DNA of 64,000 nt. It comes from Candidatus Sodalis pierantonius str. SOPE (GTDB lineage: Bacteria; Pseudomonadota; Gammaproteobacteria; Enterobacterales; Enterobacteriaceae). The DNA is taken from contig NZ_CP006568.1 of the NCBI RefSeq assembly GCF_000517405.1, positions 4,340,001 through 4,404,000 on the forward strand. Direction: 5' to 3'. Shown piece by piece: positions 1 through 9,643 of this stretch (positions are counted from its first letter, which is position 1; each line of letters opens with the position of its first letter). The position numbers and the translations under genes were made by a program. The notes under the pieces were generated by a model. It was given only the letters and a program-made list of their open reading frames with translations. It searched no databases and had not been told where the DNA came from.

Positions 1-124
1 CTCTTTTTATGGCAATAAAAGAGAAATTATTCCTCCAAATTATGATAATAATGCAATAAATAGCAAACCCTTTTTCCGCTATTGTGGTTAGGCTATGTTT
101 AAATTACCAATAAGGACATGAGTC

Positions 125-1153
125 ATGTCGTCATGGGCAGCACGGGCGGTAAACGAGATAGCGAGCGACTTCCAGCGCTCGGCGGATACCCATTTAATCC
201 GGCTTACGTTGCCGGCCTTTCCCAATATTATCTTCTACCTAAAAGATGAGAGCACCCACCCTTCCGGCAGCCTAAAGCATCGGCTCGCCCGATCGTTGTT
301 TCTCTACGGGCTTTGTAACGGCTGGATCCGTCAGGGCATGCCTATTATTGAAGCATTATCCGGCAGCACCGCCGTGTCCGAGGCCTATTTCGCCCGCCTG
401 CTGGGCCTGCCTTTTATCGCCGTGGTAGCCGGATGTACCGCGCGGCGAAAAATCGAGCATCACGGCGGCCGCTGTCATTTCGTCAGCCACGGCGGATTGA
501 TTTACGATGAGGCGAAACGGCTGGCGCGTGAGCAAAACGGCCATTATATGGATCAGTTTACCTACGCCGAACGGGCTACCGACTGGCGCGGAAATAATAA
601 TATTGCCGAAAGCATCTGGCGCCAGCTGTCACGCGAGCCGTTTCCACAGCCGTCCTGGATGGTGATGAGTGCCGGCACCGGCGGCACCTCCGCGACGCTT
701 GCACGTTATATCCGCTATCAGGGCCACCCGACTCGCTTGATGGTCGTCGCCCCGGAAAATTCCGTGTTCCATGCATTTTTTCGCCAGCGCGATCCCGAAC
801 TGACCCATAATCGGCCCAGCCGTATTGAAGGTATTGGCCGGCCCCGGGTCGAGCCGTCGTTTATCCCTGATGTGATCGATGAAATGATGACCGTGCCCTA
901 CGGGGCCAGCATCGCCACGCTAGGGTGGCTGGAACCGCTGCTCGGCCGCCGCGTGGGTGGCTCTACCGGCACCAACATGTGGGGCGCGCTGCAATTGGCC
1001 AAACGTATGCGCGCCGCCGGCGAAGCGGGGGCCATCGTCACGTTATTATGCGACGGCGGCGAACGCTATAGCGACACTTACTACCAGCCGACATGGGTAA
1101 AGGAACATATCGGCGATATTCGTCCGTGGCAGATTGAGCTGGAAAACCTGTAA
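125..1153 (+). CDS. cdsH: PLP-dependent cysteine synthase-family enzyme, probable L-cysteine desulfhydrase
   Basis: A 342-residue fold-type II PLP enzyme of the cysteine synthase / cystathionine beta-synthase family. The PLP lysine lies in PSGSLKHR near residue 51, and a glycine-rich phosphate-binding loop SAGTGGTSAT sits near residue 182. Position next to queC matches what I recall of Salmonella cdsH, a cysteine desulfhydrase that releases sulfide, pyruvate and ammonia; the symbol rests on that plus family resemblance. AAGGA at 112-116 supports the ATG at 125; an ATG at 118 is out of frame. The upstream 124 bp are AT-rich and presumably hold the promoter. The frame is intact. It could instead be a cysteine synthase-like enzyme of other specificity. 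Confidence 0.75.
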   Translation: MSSWAARAVNEIASDFQRSADTHLIRLTLPAFPNIIFYLKDESTHPSGSLKHRLARSLFLYGLCNGWIRQGMPIIEALSGSTAVSEAYFARLLGLPFIAVVAGCTARRKIEHHGGRCHFVSHGGLIYDEAKRLAREQNGHYMDQFTYAERATDWRGNNNIAESIWRQLSREPFPQPSWMVMSAGTGGTSATLARYIRYQGHPTRLMVVAPENSVFHAFFRQRDPELTHNRPSRIEGIGRPRVEPSFIPDVIDEMMTVPYGASIATLGWLEPLLGRRVGGSTGTNMWGALQLAKRMRAAGEAGAIVTLLCDGGERYSDTYYQPTWVKEHIGDIRPWQIELENL

Positions 1154-1250
1154 CGGCAAACAACCGCCGCAATTTTCGCCGCCCGCTACTGTTCATCCGC
1201 AGGCAGAGACAGTACCCTATACCCTTTGCCATGAATAGTGAACGTAACAG

Positions 1251-1946
1251 ATGAAACGAGCGGTGGTGGTGTTTAGCAGCGGGCAGGATTCAACCACCTG
1301 CCTTATCTAGGCCTTAAATCAGTACGACGAAGTCCATTGCGTTACCTTCGATTATGGTCAGTGCCATCGGGCGGAAATTACCGTCGCCCGCGAGCTTGCG
1401 ATGCAGTTGGGCGCGCGGGCGCACAAGGTGATCGACGCCGGCCTGCTTAATGCGCTGGCGGTCAGCAGCCTCACCCGCGACAACATTCCGGTACCGGGCT
1501 ACGAGGACACGCCCGATGGTCTGCCCAGCACCTTTGTGCCCGGCCGCAACATCCTGTTTTTGACGCTGGCCGCCATCTACGCCTATCAGGTCGAGGCGGA
1601 CGCGGTCATCACCGGCGTGTGCGAGACGGATTTCTCCGGTTATTCCGATTGCCGCGACGACTTTATCAAAGCGCTGAACCACGCGGTCAATCTTGGTATG
1701 GCGCGCGAATTACAATTCGTCACGCCGCTAATGTGGCTGGACAAAGCTGAAACTTGGGCGCTGGCGGATTATTACCATCAACTTGAAAGGGTGCGGCATG
1801 ATACGCTGACCTGCTACAACGGCATCAAAGGCGATGGCTGTGGACAATGCGCAGCCTGCCATTTACGCGCGCGCGGGCCGGCGGCGTATCGCGCGCAGCC
1901 GCAGGCGGTGATAGCTTCGCTGAAAGCTAAAACCGGCCTGCGCTGA
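1251..1946 (+). pseudogene. queC: 7-cyano-7-deazaguanine synthase, broken by an amber codon
   Basis: The reading frame is 231 codons, the family's usual length. QueC makes preQ0 from 7-carboxy-7-deazaguanine and ATP in queuosine synthesis. Codon 20 is TAG (1308-1310), where relatives have glutamine, directly after the PP-loop. The PP-loop itself reads SSGQDS instead of the usual SGGQDS, a second likely damaging change. Downstream the frame is clean, including the C-terminal zinc cysteines in CYNGIKGDGCGQCAAC. The only sizeable restart is near 1401, which lacks the ATP-binding loop, so the product should be inactive unless the amber codon is suppressed. Confidence 0.9.
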
Positions 1947-1969
1947 AAGCGCCATGCTCCTGCACCGCC

Positions 1970-2100
1970 CTAGCCAAGCGGCCTTAAGCACCTGATACCG
2001 CTGCGGTCAGACCCAGCAAGCACGCTCGCAGTTGATTCTCCCTGCGCCAACAGACCCAGCCAAGCGGCGCTGACTGCTTAATACCGCTGCGCCGCCCGCC
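1970..2100. repeat. Degenerate direct repeat in the queC-ybaV gap
   Basis: Two copies of AGCCAAGCGGC begin at 1972 and 2058. Each is followed within about 20-25 bp by an ATACCGCTGCG segment, giving an imperfect repeat with a period of about 86 bp. In E. coli this gap holds fadM (ybaW), which is absent here. No ORF or RNA structure is evident. This is probably GC-rich erosion debris. Confidence 0.4.
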
Positions 2101-2207
2101 CCCGCCGAACGTCGCTGACAGCGGTTAGCGCTGCGCCATCCCCTCCACGCGGCGCTGGAGCCATCAGCGCTCCCATGCAACGCCGTACTTACCTTCTCCC
2201 GCGGCGC

Positions 2208-2916
2208 TTAGAGCTTCAGGCAATCCTTGATCCGGGCCATCGTTGCCGGACCGATACCTTTCACTTTTTCCAAATCTTCGATACGCTCAAACGGACCGTG
2301 CTGCTCACGATAATCAATAATCGCCTGGCCCTTTTTGGGCCCGATGCCTTTCAGCCCGTCCACCAATTCGTCAAGGGGGCGGTATTGATACTGATTCTGT
2401 CTTCATCCTCCTCCGTGCTGTCCGCACTCGGCGCGGCATCCGGTGCGGGTTCCGCCACGCGCTTGCCTTGCACCGGCCCGGCGCTCTGCGTATTGCCGCT
2501 CGGTGGCGTATCTCCGGCGCCGTCTTTCACCCTACCGCCCGTGATTTTTTTTCTTGCTTCGCCCCAGCCCGCCCTTTGCTACCGGAGGGTTTAGGATGCG
2601 CCTTAACGCTAGCCGTGGGCCGTTCGGTTTTTTCTTGCTTACTGTCCGAGGTACTGCGGGTAGTGGGCCGTTCGACTTCTTCTTGCTTGTCATCCGAAGG
2701 GGCGGTATCCGTCGCCTGGTAATCCATCGGCGTCATCGCGTCCTCCAGCGGCAGCGCCGCCTCGAACGAAACGGGATCGGTCTGGGTGGCTTTATCGGCG
2801 GTGGCGGGTTTTTCCGCCGTGTCACCGGCGAGGATGGCCCGCGCCGGTGACACGTACTGTAGGGACAAAACAGCGATGAGGGTCAATAACGTCCTGGTGA
2901 ATATCGGCTGTCGCAT
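2208..2916 (-). pseudogene. ybaV: ComEA-like helix-hairpin-helix protein YbaV, frameshifted
   Basis: The N-terminal part (2527-2916) has a signal peptide ending near SPARA and a long Lys/Glu/Pro/Thr-rich linker. The C-terminal helix-hairpin-helix DNA-binding part (LKGIGPKKGQAIIDYR and VKGIGPATMARIKD) lies in a different frame down to the stop at 2208. At least two indels separate the parts. One is at the G/C run near 2375: adding one base joins ISINTAP to LDELVDGLKG. Another lies near 2530. A strong AGGAG precedes the ATG at 2914-2916. YbaV is periplasmic and related to competence protein ComEA. Its position upstream of ppiD on the E. coli map is conserved. Confidence 0.85.
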
Positions 2917-2987
2917 GCTCTTCTCTCCTTAGTGTATTCCCGGCAGAGCATGCCCTGGCGTTCCGATTGCCGCTACCGCTGGCGATG

Positions 2988-3020
2988 AAAAACGCAACAG
3001 GCCGCGAAAGCGGCCTGTTG
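2988..3020 (-). terminator. Rho-independent terminator after ppiD
   Basis: A perfect 11-bp stem CAACAGGCCGC / GCGGCCTGTTG with a 4-nt loop is followed on the minus strand by a run of five T. It lies 40 bp past the ppiD stop. Confidence 0.85.
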
Positions 3021-3060
3021 GATTTGCACAGTTAACGGTAGCGTTGCGGTCAGTGTCGCA

Positions 3061-4947
3061 TTATTGCATCTGCGCCGCCGCGCCCATTTTGATTTTCGCC
3101 GCCGCCCGCAGGTTCGCCAGCAGCGCATCAAAGGCCACGCCGGTCATCCCTTGATTCAGCTGGTCCACGAATGCTTTGCGCTGCTGCTCATCAAGCGATC
3201 GCGGCGTCACGCTATCCAACGCAATCAGGACTATGTCCCCTTGCGCATTGGTGGCCATGCCGTAGCTGCTTTTGCCCTGCGGCGGCTGCGGCAGCGTAAA
3301 GAGGGTTTGCGCCAGCGGATCGCCTTGGTTGGCGGAGTCGAAATGCTGCACGGCGCTGAAGCTCAGGCCGACGGCCCGCAGCGCCTCGGCGCCTTTATCG
3401 TTGCCCTGCTTTAAGGCGGCGAGCGCTTTTTCAGCGTCTACGCGGGCCTGCTCTACGGCTTTCTGGCGCTTCACTTCCTGCTCGACCCGCGCGCGCACAT
3501 CCTCCAGCGGCTTCACATGTTCGGGACGGTGATCGGCAATACGAATGACGAAAGCGCGGTTGCCGTCGACGGTGATCACATCCGAATTGCTGCCTGGCGC
3601 CCCATTGCTTCCCAACAACGTCCCCTCGAACAGCACCTGTTTCACCGCGTCATAATTCAGCGCCGCGGGCACGTCATCCCGGCTGAACCAGTCGGTCTCT
3701 TGCGCCTTGATGCCGGCGGCGGCGGCGGCCGATGCCAGCGTCTCGTTATCATTGCTGGCCGCATCGCTCACTTTTTGCTGTAGCGCATAATAGGCGTCGA
3801 TGGCTTTCTCCTGTTTCACCTTCGCCGCCACCTCGTCATGCACCGCGCTCAACGGGCTGACCTGCGCCGGCGCGACATCGTCCAAACGGACGATGAGGAA
3901 GCCCACCGAGGATTTAATCACGCCCGACAGATGGCCTTTTTCGCTCAGGTTGGCCTGTTTCAGCTCGTCGAGGCTATCGCTGTCGCTTATCCAGCCGAGA
4001 TCGCCGCCGTTTTTCGCCGAAACGACATCGGTGGAGTGGGCTTTGGCCAGAACGGCGAAATCGGCGCCCTGCTGCAATTGTTTCAGCCAGTCGTTAGCGT
4101 CGTTTTCGGTTTTGCTTTGGATAATGCTGTAGCGTTTACGCGCGGGGACGGTGAATTGATCGTGGTGCTGATCATACCAGGACTGGATCTCTTGTTCGTC
4201 GACGCTGACTTTCGCCCGAATCGCTTCATCGTCCATCGGGATATAGCTCACCTTAAAGGTTTCCGGCGACAGGTACTGACTTTTGTGCGCGTTGTAGCTG
4301 GCTTGGATCTCATCGTCGCTCGCGGTCTGCTTCGCCGCCAGCGCCTCGATATCAAACGTGGCCAGGCGTGCGTCACGGGTTTGCACCGCCACCGCCAACA
4401 GTCGGTCGGTTTCCGCCGGTAACAGGAAGCCGGTGCCGCCAATGCCCTGAATAAGCTGTTGGGTAAGCAATTGTTTGCGCATCAGCGCGGCGTACTGATC
4501 CGGCGACAGCCCCATGTTGCCGATCAGGGCGCGGAATTTGGCGTTATCAAATTTATCCTCGGTGCGGAAAGCCGGGATGGCGAAGATCGCCTGTTTGATT
4601 TGATCGTCGCCGATAGCCAGTCCCAGCTTATCGGCATACTGATCCAGAAGGGTTTCATCAATCAATTGCGAGAGCACCTGCTGGCGCATCTGGCGCATGT
4701 AGCCTTCATTGGCCGCCAATTGGGAGAACTGTTCACCCATGGATTCCTGCTGGCGGTAACGTTCGTTCTGCACCGCCTGCTCCAGCTGCGCACGGCTGAT
4801 CTGCTGACCGTTCACCTTGGCGGCGTAGTCGCCATCGCCGCCGATAAGATAGTTGCCTACCCCGGTCAGCACGAATGAAACAGCAATAAGCCCCAGAATA
4901 ATTTTGAGCACGACGTGATTAGCGGCCGCGCGTAAATTGTCCATCAT
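3061..4947 (-). CDS. ppiD: Periplasmic folding chaperone PpiD (parvulin-type)
   Basis: 628 residues against 623 in E. coli, intact. A single N-terminal membrane anchor (residues about 14-34, LKIILGLIAVSFVLTGVGNYL) places the bulk in the periplasm. A SurA-like N-terminal chaperone region with MRQQVLSQLIDETLLDQYA follows, then a parvulin-like domain at roughly 265-355 (AHSTDVVSAKNGGDLGW). It assists outer-membrane and secreted proteins leaving the Sec translocon. It sits downstream of hupB on the same strand but has its own 235-bp leader after the hupB terminator. Confidence 0.97.
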   Translation of the reverse strand: MMDNLRAAANHVVLKIILGLIAVSFVLTGVGNYLIGGDGDYAAKVNGQQISRAQLEQAVQNERYRQQESMGEQFSQLAANEGYMRQMRQQVLSQLIDETLLDQYADKLGLAIGDDQIKQAIFAIPAFRTEDKFDNAKFRALIGNMGLSPDQYAALMRKQLLTQQLIQGIGGTGFLLPAETDRLLAVAVQTRDARLATFDIEALAAKQTASDDEIQASYNAHKSQYLSPETFKVSYIPMDDEAIRAKVSVDEQEIQSWYDQHHDQFTVPARKRYSIIQSKTENDANDWLKQLQQGADFAVLAKAHSTDVVSAKNGGDLGWISDSDSLDELKQANLSEKGHLSGVIKSSVGFLIVRLDDVAPAQVSPLSAVHDEVAAKVKQEKAIDAYYALQQKVSDAASNDNETLASAAAAAGIKAQETDWFSRDDVPAALNYDAVKQVLFEGTLLGSNGAPGSNSDVITVDGNRAFVIRIADHRPEHVKPLEDVRARVEQEVKRQKAVEQARVDAEKALAALKQGNDKGAEALRAVGLSFSAVQHFDSANQGDPLAQTLFTLPQPPQGKSSYGMATNAQGDIVLIALDSVTPRSLDEQQRKAFVDQLNQGMTGVAFDALLANLRAAAKIKMGAAAQMQ

Positions 4948-5087
4948 GGTGTGACAACACTCCGCTGTAAATGAATGAAACCTCTGCGCCGGTAAACGGG
5001 CTGCCCGCCTGCCGTAGCTCCCCGGAGCCGCTGCGCGTTAACGCTATTTCTCTGACAACGCCAACCCTGCTCTGTCAGCCAATCCAG

Positions 5088-5114
5088 AAAAAAAAGCGCA
5101 TCCTGATGATGCGC
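5088..5114 (-). terminator. Rho-independent terminator after hupB
   Basis: Stem GCGCATC / GATGCGC with a 5-nt loop, followed on the minus strand by eight T (the plus-strand A run at 5088-5095). Confidence 0.9.
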
Positions 5115-5182
5115 CTTGTATTCTACCCTACCCGTCTGACTGCGTCAGGTATTAGTTGACGCATGCGAGACCGGGAAAGTGA

Positions 5183-5455
5183 TCAGTTCACCGCGTCTTT
5201 CAGCCCCTTACCGGCACGGAAGCCCGGTACCTTGGCAACGGCGATGGTGATCTCTTTACCAGTTTGCGGATTGCGTCCGGTACGGGCGGAACGCTCACGC
5301 ACGGTGAAGGTGCCAAACCCGACCAGCGCAACGTCATCTCCCTGCTGCAGCGACTCGGTAACCGAACCAATGATTGCATCCAGCGCACGTCCGGCGGCCG
5401 CTTTGGAAATATCAGCACCTACGGCAATTTTGTCGATCAGTTGTGACTTATTCAC
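5183..5455 (-). CDS. hupB: DNA-binding protein HU-beta
   Basis: A 90-residue histone-like nucleoid protein, nearly identical to the enterobacterial family. It has the conserved VGFGTFTVRERSARTGRNPQTG beta-arm that inserts into the minor groove, beginning near residue 43. The frame stays open upstream, but homology and length put the start at a GTG (5453-5455), preceded by GAGGGGATG. E. coli hupB also uses GTG. HU bends and compacts DNA as HU-alpha/beta dimers. It lies between lon and ppiD, each with its own terminator, so it is probably a single-gene unit. Confidence 0.97.
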   Translation of the reverse strand: MNKSQLIDKIAVGADISKAAAGRALDAIIGSVTESLQQGDDVALVGFGTFTVRERSARTGRNPQTGKEITIAVAKVPGFRAGKGLKDAVN

Positions 5456-5598
5456 TTTTTCATCCCCTCTTGAATTCTCATGTCGCGGCGGATTTTTCCT
5501 TAAACGCGACAGCGCAGCTGTTATATCAAACCCAGTATGCCGGAGCAGACTAAACCTGCCCGCTGCCCCGACCCAACAGCTCACTAACTTAACGGTAC

Positions 5599-5640
5599 AA
5601 AAAAAGGCTGGCAAGTCCGAATTGGCCTGCCAGCCCCTTT
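5599..5640 (-). terminator. Terminator after lon
   Basis: Stem GGCTGGCA / TGCCAGCC (5606-5613 and 5628-5635). It is flanked by seven A at 5599-5605 (T on the minus strand) and a short T run on the plus strand, so it could act in both directions. Confidence 0.85.
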
Positions 5641-5666
5641 TTACCGGTTTATTTTACATAAACCCC

Positions 5667-8027
5667 TCATTTTACCGCTTCGGGCGCCACTTCAATGCCG
5701 AAAGGGGCATTCTGTAGCGCCAGATTCAACACCTCGTCGATGCGCTGAACCGGATGAATATCCAGGTCGTTTATCACATTGGCCGGCATATCTTCCAGAT
5801 CCCGCTTATTCTCGAACGGAATCAGCACGGTTTTGATACCGCCGCGGTGCGCCGCCAGCAGTTTTTCCTTCAGACCGCCGATGGGCAACACCTGACCGCG
5901 CAGGGTAATCTCGCCGGTCATCGCCACATTGGCCTTGACGGGATTGCCGGTCAGGCAGGACACCAGCGCGGTACACATCGCGATCCCGGCGCTCGGGCCA
6001 TCTTTAGGGGTGGCGCCTTCCGGCACATGCACATGAATATCGCGTTTTTCATAAAAGTCGGGGTTGATCCTGAGCTTGTCCGCGCACGCACGCACCACGG
6101 TCAGCGCCGCCTGAATGGATTCCTGCATCACCTCTCCCAGCGAACCGGTATAGGTCAATTTGCCCTTGCCGGGCACGCACGCGGTCTCAATGGTCAGCAG
6201 ATCGCCGCCGACCTCGGTCCACGCCAGACCGGTCACCTGGCCGATGCGGTTTTCTCCTTCTGCGCGTCCGTAATCGAAGCGCTGGACGCCGAGGAAGTTC
6301 TTCAGATTGTCGGCGCTGATGGTGATATGTTTCGTGCTCTTATCCATCAGCAGGGTTTTCACCGCCTTGCGGCACAATTTGGAAATTTCCCGCTCCAGGC
6401 TGCGCACCCCGGCTTCGCGGGTGTAGTAGCGGATAATCCCCACCAGCGCGCTGTCTTCCACCGTCAACTCGCCTTTCTTCAGAGCGTTGCGCTCAAGCTG
6501 CTTAGGCAACAAATGCTGCCGGGCAATGTTGAGTTTCTCGTCTTCGGTGTAACCGGACAGGCGGATCACTTCCATACGATCGAGCAGCGGCGCCGGGATA
6601 TTCATCGAGTTGGAGGTGGCGACAAACATCACGTCGGAGAGATCATAGTCCACTTCCAGGTAATGGTCGTTGAACGCCACGTTCTGCTCGGGATCCAGCA
6701 CCTCTAGCAGCGCCGATGCGGGATCGCCGCGCATATCCGACGACATCTTGTCGATTTCGTCGAGCAAGAACAGCGGGTTTTTCACGCCGACCTTGGACAT
6801 CTTCTGGATAAGCTTACCCGGCATGGAGCCGATATAGGTACGACGGTGCCCGCGGATTTCCGCCTCATCACGCACGCCGCCCAGCGCCATGCGCACATAC
6901 TGCCGACCGGTGGCCTTGGCGATGGATTGGCCGAGCGAGGTCTTACCCACCCCGGGCGGGCCTACCAGGCACAGGATCGGCCCCTTAATTTTACTGACCC
7001 GGCTCTGTACCGCCAGATATTCGAGAATACGGTCTTTTACGCGTTCAAGCCCGTAGTGATCCTTATCAAGCGTCTCTTGCGCCTTGACCAGGTCTTTTTT
7101 GACTTTGCTGCGCGCATGCCAGGGCACCGACAGCATCCAGTCGATGTAGCCGCGCACCACGGTCGCTTCGGCGGACATCGGCGACATCATCTTCAATTTT
7201 TGCAGTTCCACCTCGGTCTTTTCCCGGGCTTCCTGCGGCATTTTGGCCGCCTCTATCTTGCGCTTCAGCGCCTCGTTTTCATCCGGCGCATCGTCCATCT
7301 CGCCCAGTTCTTTCTGAATCGCCTTCATCTGCTCATTTAGATAGTACTCGCGCTGGCTCTTCTCCATCTGCTTTTTGACGCGATTGCGGATACGTTTTTC
7401 CACCTGGAGCAGGTCGATTTCCGACTCCATCATCGCCATCAGGTACTCCAGCCGCTCGGTCACATCGGCCATCTCCAACACCGACTGCTTGTCGGCCAGC
7501 TTCAGCGGCATATGGGCGGCGATGGTGTCGGCCAGGCGGGCGACATCATCGATACTGTTTAACGAGGTTAGCACTTCGGGGGGGATTTTCTTGTTCAGTT
7601 TGATATAGCCTTCAAACTGATTGATGGCGGTACGCACCAGCACTTCCTGCTCGCGCTCATCCAGTTCGGGCGCGTCAAAATAGTCCGCCTCGGCGGTGAA
7701 GTGATCGCCGCTGTCCGCCAGCTCCTTGATCCGGGCGCGGGTCAGCCCTTCCACCAGCACTTTGACCGTGCCGTCGGGCAATTTAAGCATCTGCAGAATG
7801 AACGATACCGTCCCGACTGAAAAAAGATCGTTAATACCCGGCTCGTCGGTTGACGCTTCTTTTTGAGCCACCAACATGATTTTTTTATCACTGTCCATGG
7901 CTGCTTCAAGACACCGAATCGATTTTTCCCGGCCGACAAACAGCGGGATGACCATGTGCGGATAGACCACCACATCGCGCAGAGGCAATACGGGAATTTC
8001 TATGCGTTCGGAACGCTCAGCATTCAT
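5667..8027 (-). CDS. lon: ATP-dependent Lon protease
   Basis: 786 residues against 784 in E. coli, intact. Order: N-terminal substrate-binding LON domain, coiled linker, AAA+ ATPase with Walker A GPPGVGKTS (near 356) and Walker B PLFLLDEIDK, then the C-terminal serine-lysine protease. The catalytic Ser is in PKDGPSAGIA (near 679) and the Lys in IGGLKEKLLAA (near 722). It degrades misfolded proteins and unstable regulators in the cytosol. A sigma-32-type promoter lies upstream at 8115-8144, and a terminator separates it from hupB. Retention beside intact clpXP fits a need for proteostasis in a decaying genome. Confidence 0.98.
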   Translation of the reverse strand: MNAERSERIEIPVLPLRDVVVYPHMVIPLFVGREKSIRCLEAAMDSDKKIMLVAQKEASTDEPGINDLFSVGTVSFILQMLKLPDGTVKVLVEGLTRARIKELADSGDHFTAEADYFDAPELDEREQEVLVRTAINQFEGYIKLNKKIPPEVLTSLNSIDDVARLADTIAAHMPLKLADKQSVLEMADVTERLEYLMAMMESEIDLLQVEKRIRNRVKKQMEKSQREYYLNEQMKAIQKELGEMDDAPDENEALKRKIEAAKMPQEAREKTEVELQKLKMMSPMSAEATVVRGYIDWMLSVPWHARSKVKKDLVKAQETLDKDHYGLERVKDRILEYLAVQSRVSKIKGPILCLVGPPGVGKTSLGQSIAKATGRQYVRMALGGVRDEAEIRGHRRTYIGSMPGKLIQKMSKVGVKNPLFLLDEIDKMSSDMRGDPASALLEVLDPEQNVAFNDHYLEVDYDLSDVMFVATSNSMNIPAPLLDRMEVIRLSGYTEDEKLNIARQHLLPKQLERNALKKGELTVEDSALVGIIRYYTREAGVRSLEREISKLCRKAVKTLLMDKSTKHITISADNLKNFLGVQRFDYGRAEGENRIGQVTGLAWTEVGGDLLTIETACVPGKGKLTYTGSLGEVMQESIQAALTVVRACADKLRINPDFYEKRDIHVHVPEGATPKDGPSAGIAMCTALVSCLTGNPVKANVAMTGEITLRGQVLPIGGLKEKLLAAHRGGIKTVLIPFENKRDLEDMPANVINDLDIHPVQRIDEVLNLALQNAPFGIEVAPEAVK

Positions 8028-8114
8028 AGAGCTCTCTCTTAGTTTAGCTTCCGCCAGGTTTGTGGGATGCGCAAAAACTCAGCTTTTGCCAGTTTCAACA
8101 ATTAGGTATTTGAG

Positions 8115-8144
8115 TATATGGGGTCGAATCGCTTACATTCAACG
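8115..8144 (-). promoter_or_regulatory. Heat-shock (sigma-32) promoter of lon
   Basis: On the minus strand GTTGAATG is followed after a 13-nt spacer by CCCCATATA, matching the sigma-32 -35 and -10 elements. The -10 sequence is the one I recall from E. coli lon. It lies about 90 bp before the lon start. Confidence 0.75.
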
Positions 8145-8157
8145 GCAGCCGGTAAGG

Positions 8158-8183
8158 AAAAAAACGGGGGATAAAATCCCCCG
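8158..8183 (-). terminator. Terminator after clpX
   Basis: Perfect stem CGGGGGAT / ATCCCCCG with a 3-nt loop (AAA on the plus strand), followed on the minus strand by seven T. It lies 39 bp past the clpX stop, between clpX and the lon promoter. Confidence 0.9.
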
Positions 8184-8221
8184 CCTGGACGCTCTTAATC
8201 GGCGCACGCGCCGCACCCCCG

Positions 8222-9496
8222 TTACTCGCCGGAGGCCTTCTGCGCTTCGTGCTTACCGTAGATAAGCAACGGCTCCGATTGGCCGGCGATGACCGCTTCG
8301 TCGATCACCACCTTTTCCACGCTGTCCTGGGAAGGCAGTTCGTACATGGTTTCCAGCAGCGCGCCCTCCACGATGGAGCGCAGGCCGCGGGCGCCGGTTT
8401 TGCGCGCCATGGCTTTTTTGGCGATGGCGGTCAACGCTTCGGCGCGGAACTCCAGCTCGACGCCTTCTAAGTTGAACAACGCCTGATACTGTTTGGTCAA
8501 CGCGTTCTTCGGCTCGCGCAGAATCTGAATCAGCGCTTCTTCTCTTAACTCATTCAGCGTCGCCACGACGGGCAACCGGCCGATGAATTCCGGGATAAGA
8601 CCGAACTTAATCAGGTCTTCCGGCTCCACCTGCGCCAGCAGCTCGCCTTCGGTGACTTTCTCCGAACTGCCTTTGACGGTGGCGCTAAAACCGATGCCGC
8701 GATTGGTTTCGGTGCGCCGCTCGATCACTTTATCCAGGTCGGCGAAAGCGCCGCCGCAGATAAACAGGATTTTCGAGGTATCCACCTGCAGGAATTCCTG
8801 CTGGGGATGCTTGCGTCCGCCCTGGGGCGGCACCGCGGCCACGGTACCTTCTATCAGTTTCAGCAGCGCCTGCTGCACCCCTTCACCGGAGACGTCGCGG
8901 GTAATGGAGGGGTTATCCGATTTACGGGAGATTTTGTCGATCTCGTCAATGTACACAATACCGCGCTGGGCCTTTTGCACGTCATAATCGCATTTTTGCA
9001 ACAGTTTCTGGATGATGTTTTCCACATCCTCACCCACATACCCGGCTTCGGTCAGGGTGGTGGCGTCGGCCATGGTGAAAGGCACATCCAGGAAGCGTGC
9101 CAGCGTTTCCGCCAGCAGGGTCTTACCGCTGCCGGTAGGGCCAATCAGCAAAATGTTGCTTTTGCCGAGTTCGATGCCATTATTGGTGTCGCCATTGCGT
9201 AAACGCTTATAGTGGTTATAGACCGCCACCGCGAGCACTTTTTTGGCTTTTTCCTGACCGATGACATAATCGTCCAGGTGGTGACGGATTTCATGGGGCG
9301 TCGGCAGCGCGCTACGTTCACGGTGCGGCGCGACCTCTTTTATCTCTTCGCGGAGAATGTCGTTGCATAAGTCGACACATTCATCGCAGATATACACCGA
9401 CGGCCCGGCGATCAATTTCCGCACCTCATGCTGGCTTTTACCGCAGAAAGAGCAATACAGCAGCTTTCCTGAACCGTCTTTGCGCTTATCTGTCAT
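8222..9496 (-). CDS. clpX: ClpXP unfoldase subunit ClpX
   Basis: 424 residues, exactly the E. coli length, starting at MTDKRKDGSGK. The open frame extends 13 codons further upstream, but homology and the AGGTTT leader favour 9496. The N-terminal zinc-binding domain has paired cysteines (CSFCGKS and YICDECVDLC). The AAA+ core has Walker A GPTGSGKT (near 120), Walker B IVYIDEIDK, and the IGF loop (GIGFSATV) that docks on ClpP. It unfolds tagged substrates such as SsrA-tagged proteins and feeds them to ClpP, encoded 147 bp upstream on the same strand. Intact. Confidence 0.98.
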   Translation of the reverse strand: MTDKRKDGSGKLLYCSFCGKSQHEVRKLIAGPSVYICDECVDLCNDILREEIKEVAPHRERSALPTPHEIRHHLDDYVIGQEKAKKVLAVAVYNHYKRLRNGDTNNGIELGKSNILLIGPTGSGKTLLAETLARFLDVPFTMADATTLTEAGYVGEDVENIIQKLLQKCDYDVQKAQRGIVYIDEIDKISRKSDNPSITRDVSGEGVQQALLKLIEGTVAAVPPQGGRKHPQQEFLQVDTSKILFICGGAFADLDKVIERRTETNRGIGFSATVKGSSEKVTEGELLAQVEPEDLIKFGLIPEFIGRLPVVATLNELREEALIQILREPKNALTKQYQALFNLEGVELEFRAEALTAIAKKAMARKTGARGLRSIVEGALLETMYELPSQDSVEKVVIDEAVIAGQSEPLLIYGKHEAQKASGE

Positions 9497-9643
9497 CAGT
9501 AAACCTCTTTCTTTCGTCTTTGTCCCGCAGGCCAATCAGGGCGGCAACGCGACGGCTGAACTCAAAACCGGTCGCCGGAAGCGCTAACGCTTCCGCACGA
9601 CGCACTACATTCACTATAGTCTATCCGTTCCCGCCATTAGCAA

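Noticed and set aside
5754..6707. 317-codon plus-strand ORF opposite lon
   Set aside because: His/Gln/Arg-rich shadow of lon, with no ribosome-binding site and no family resemblance.
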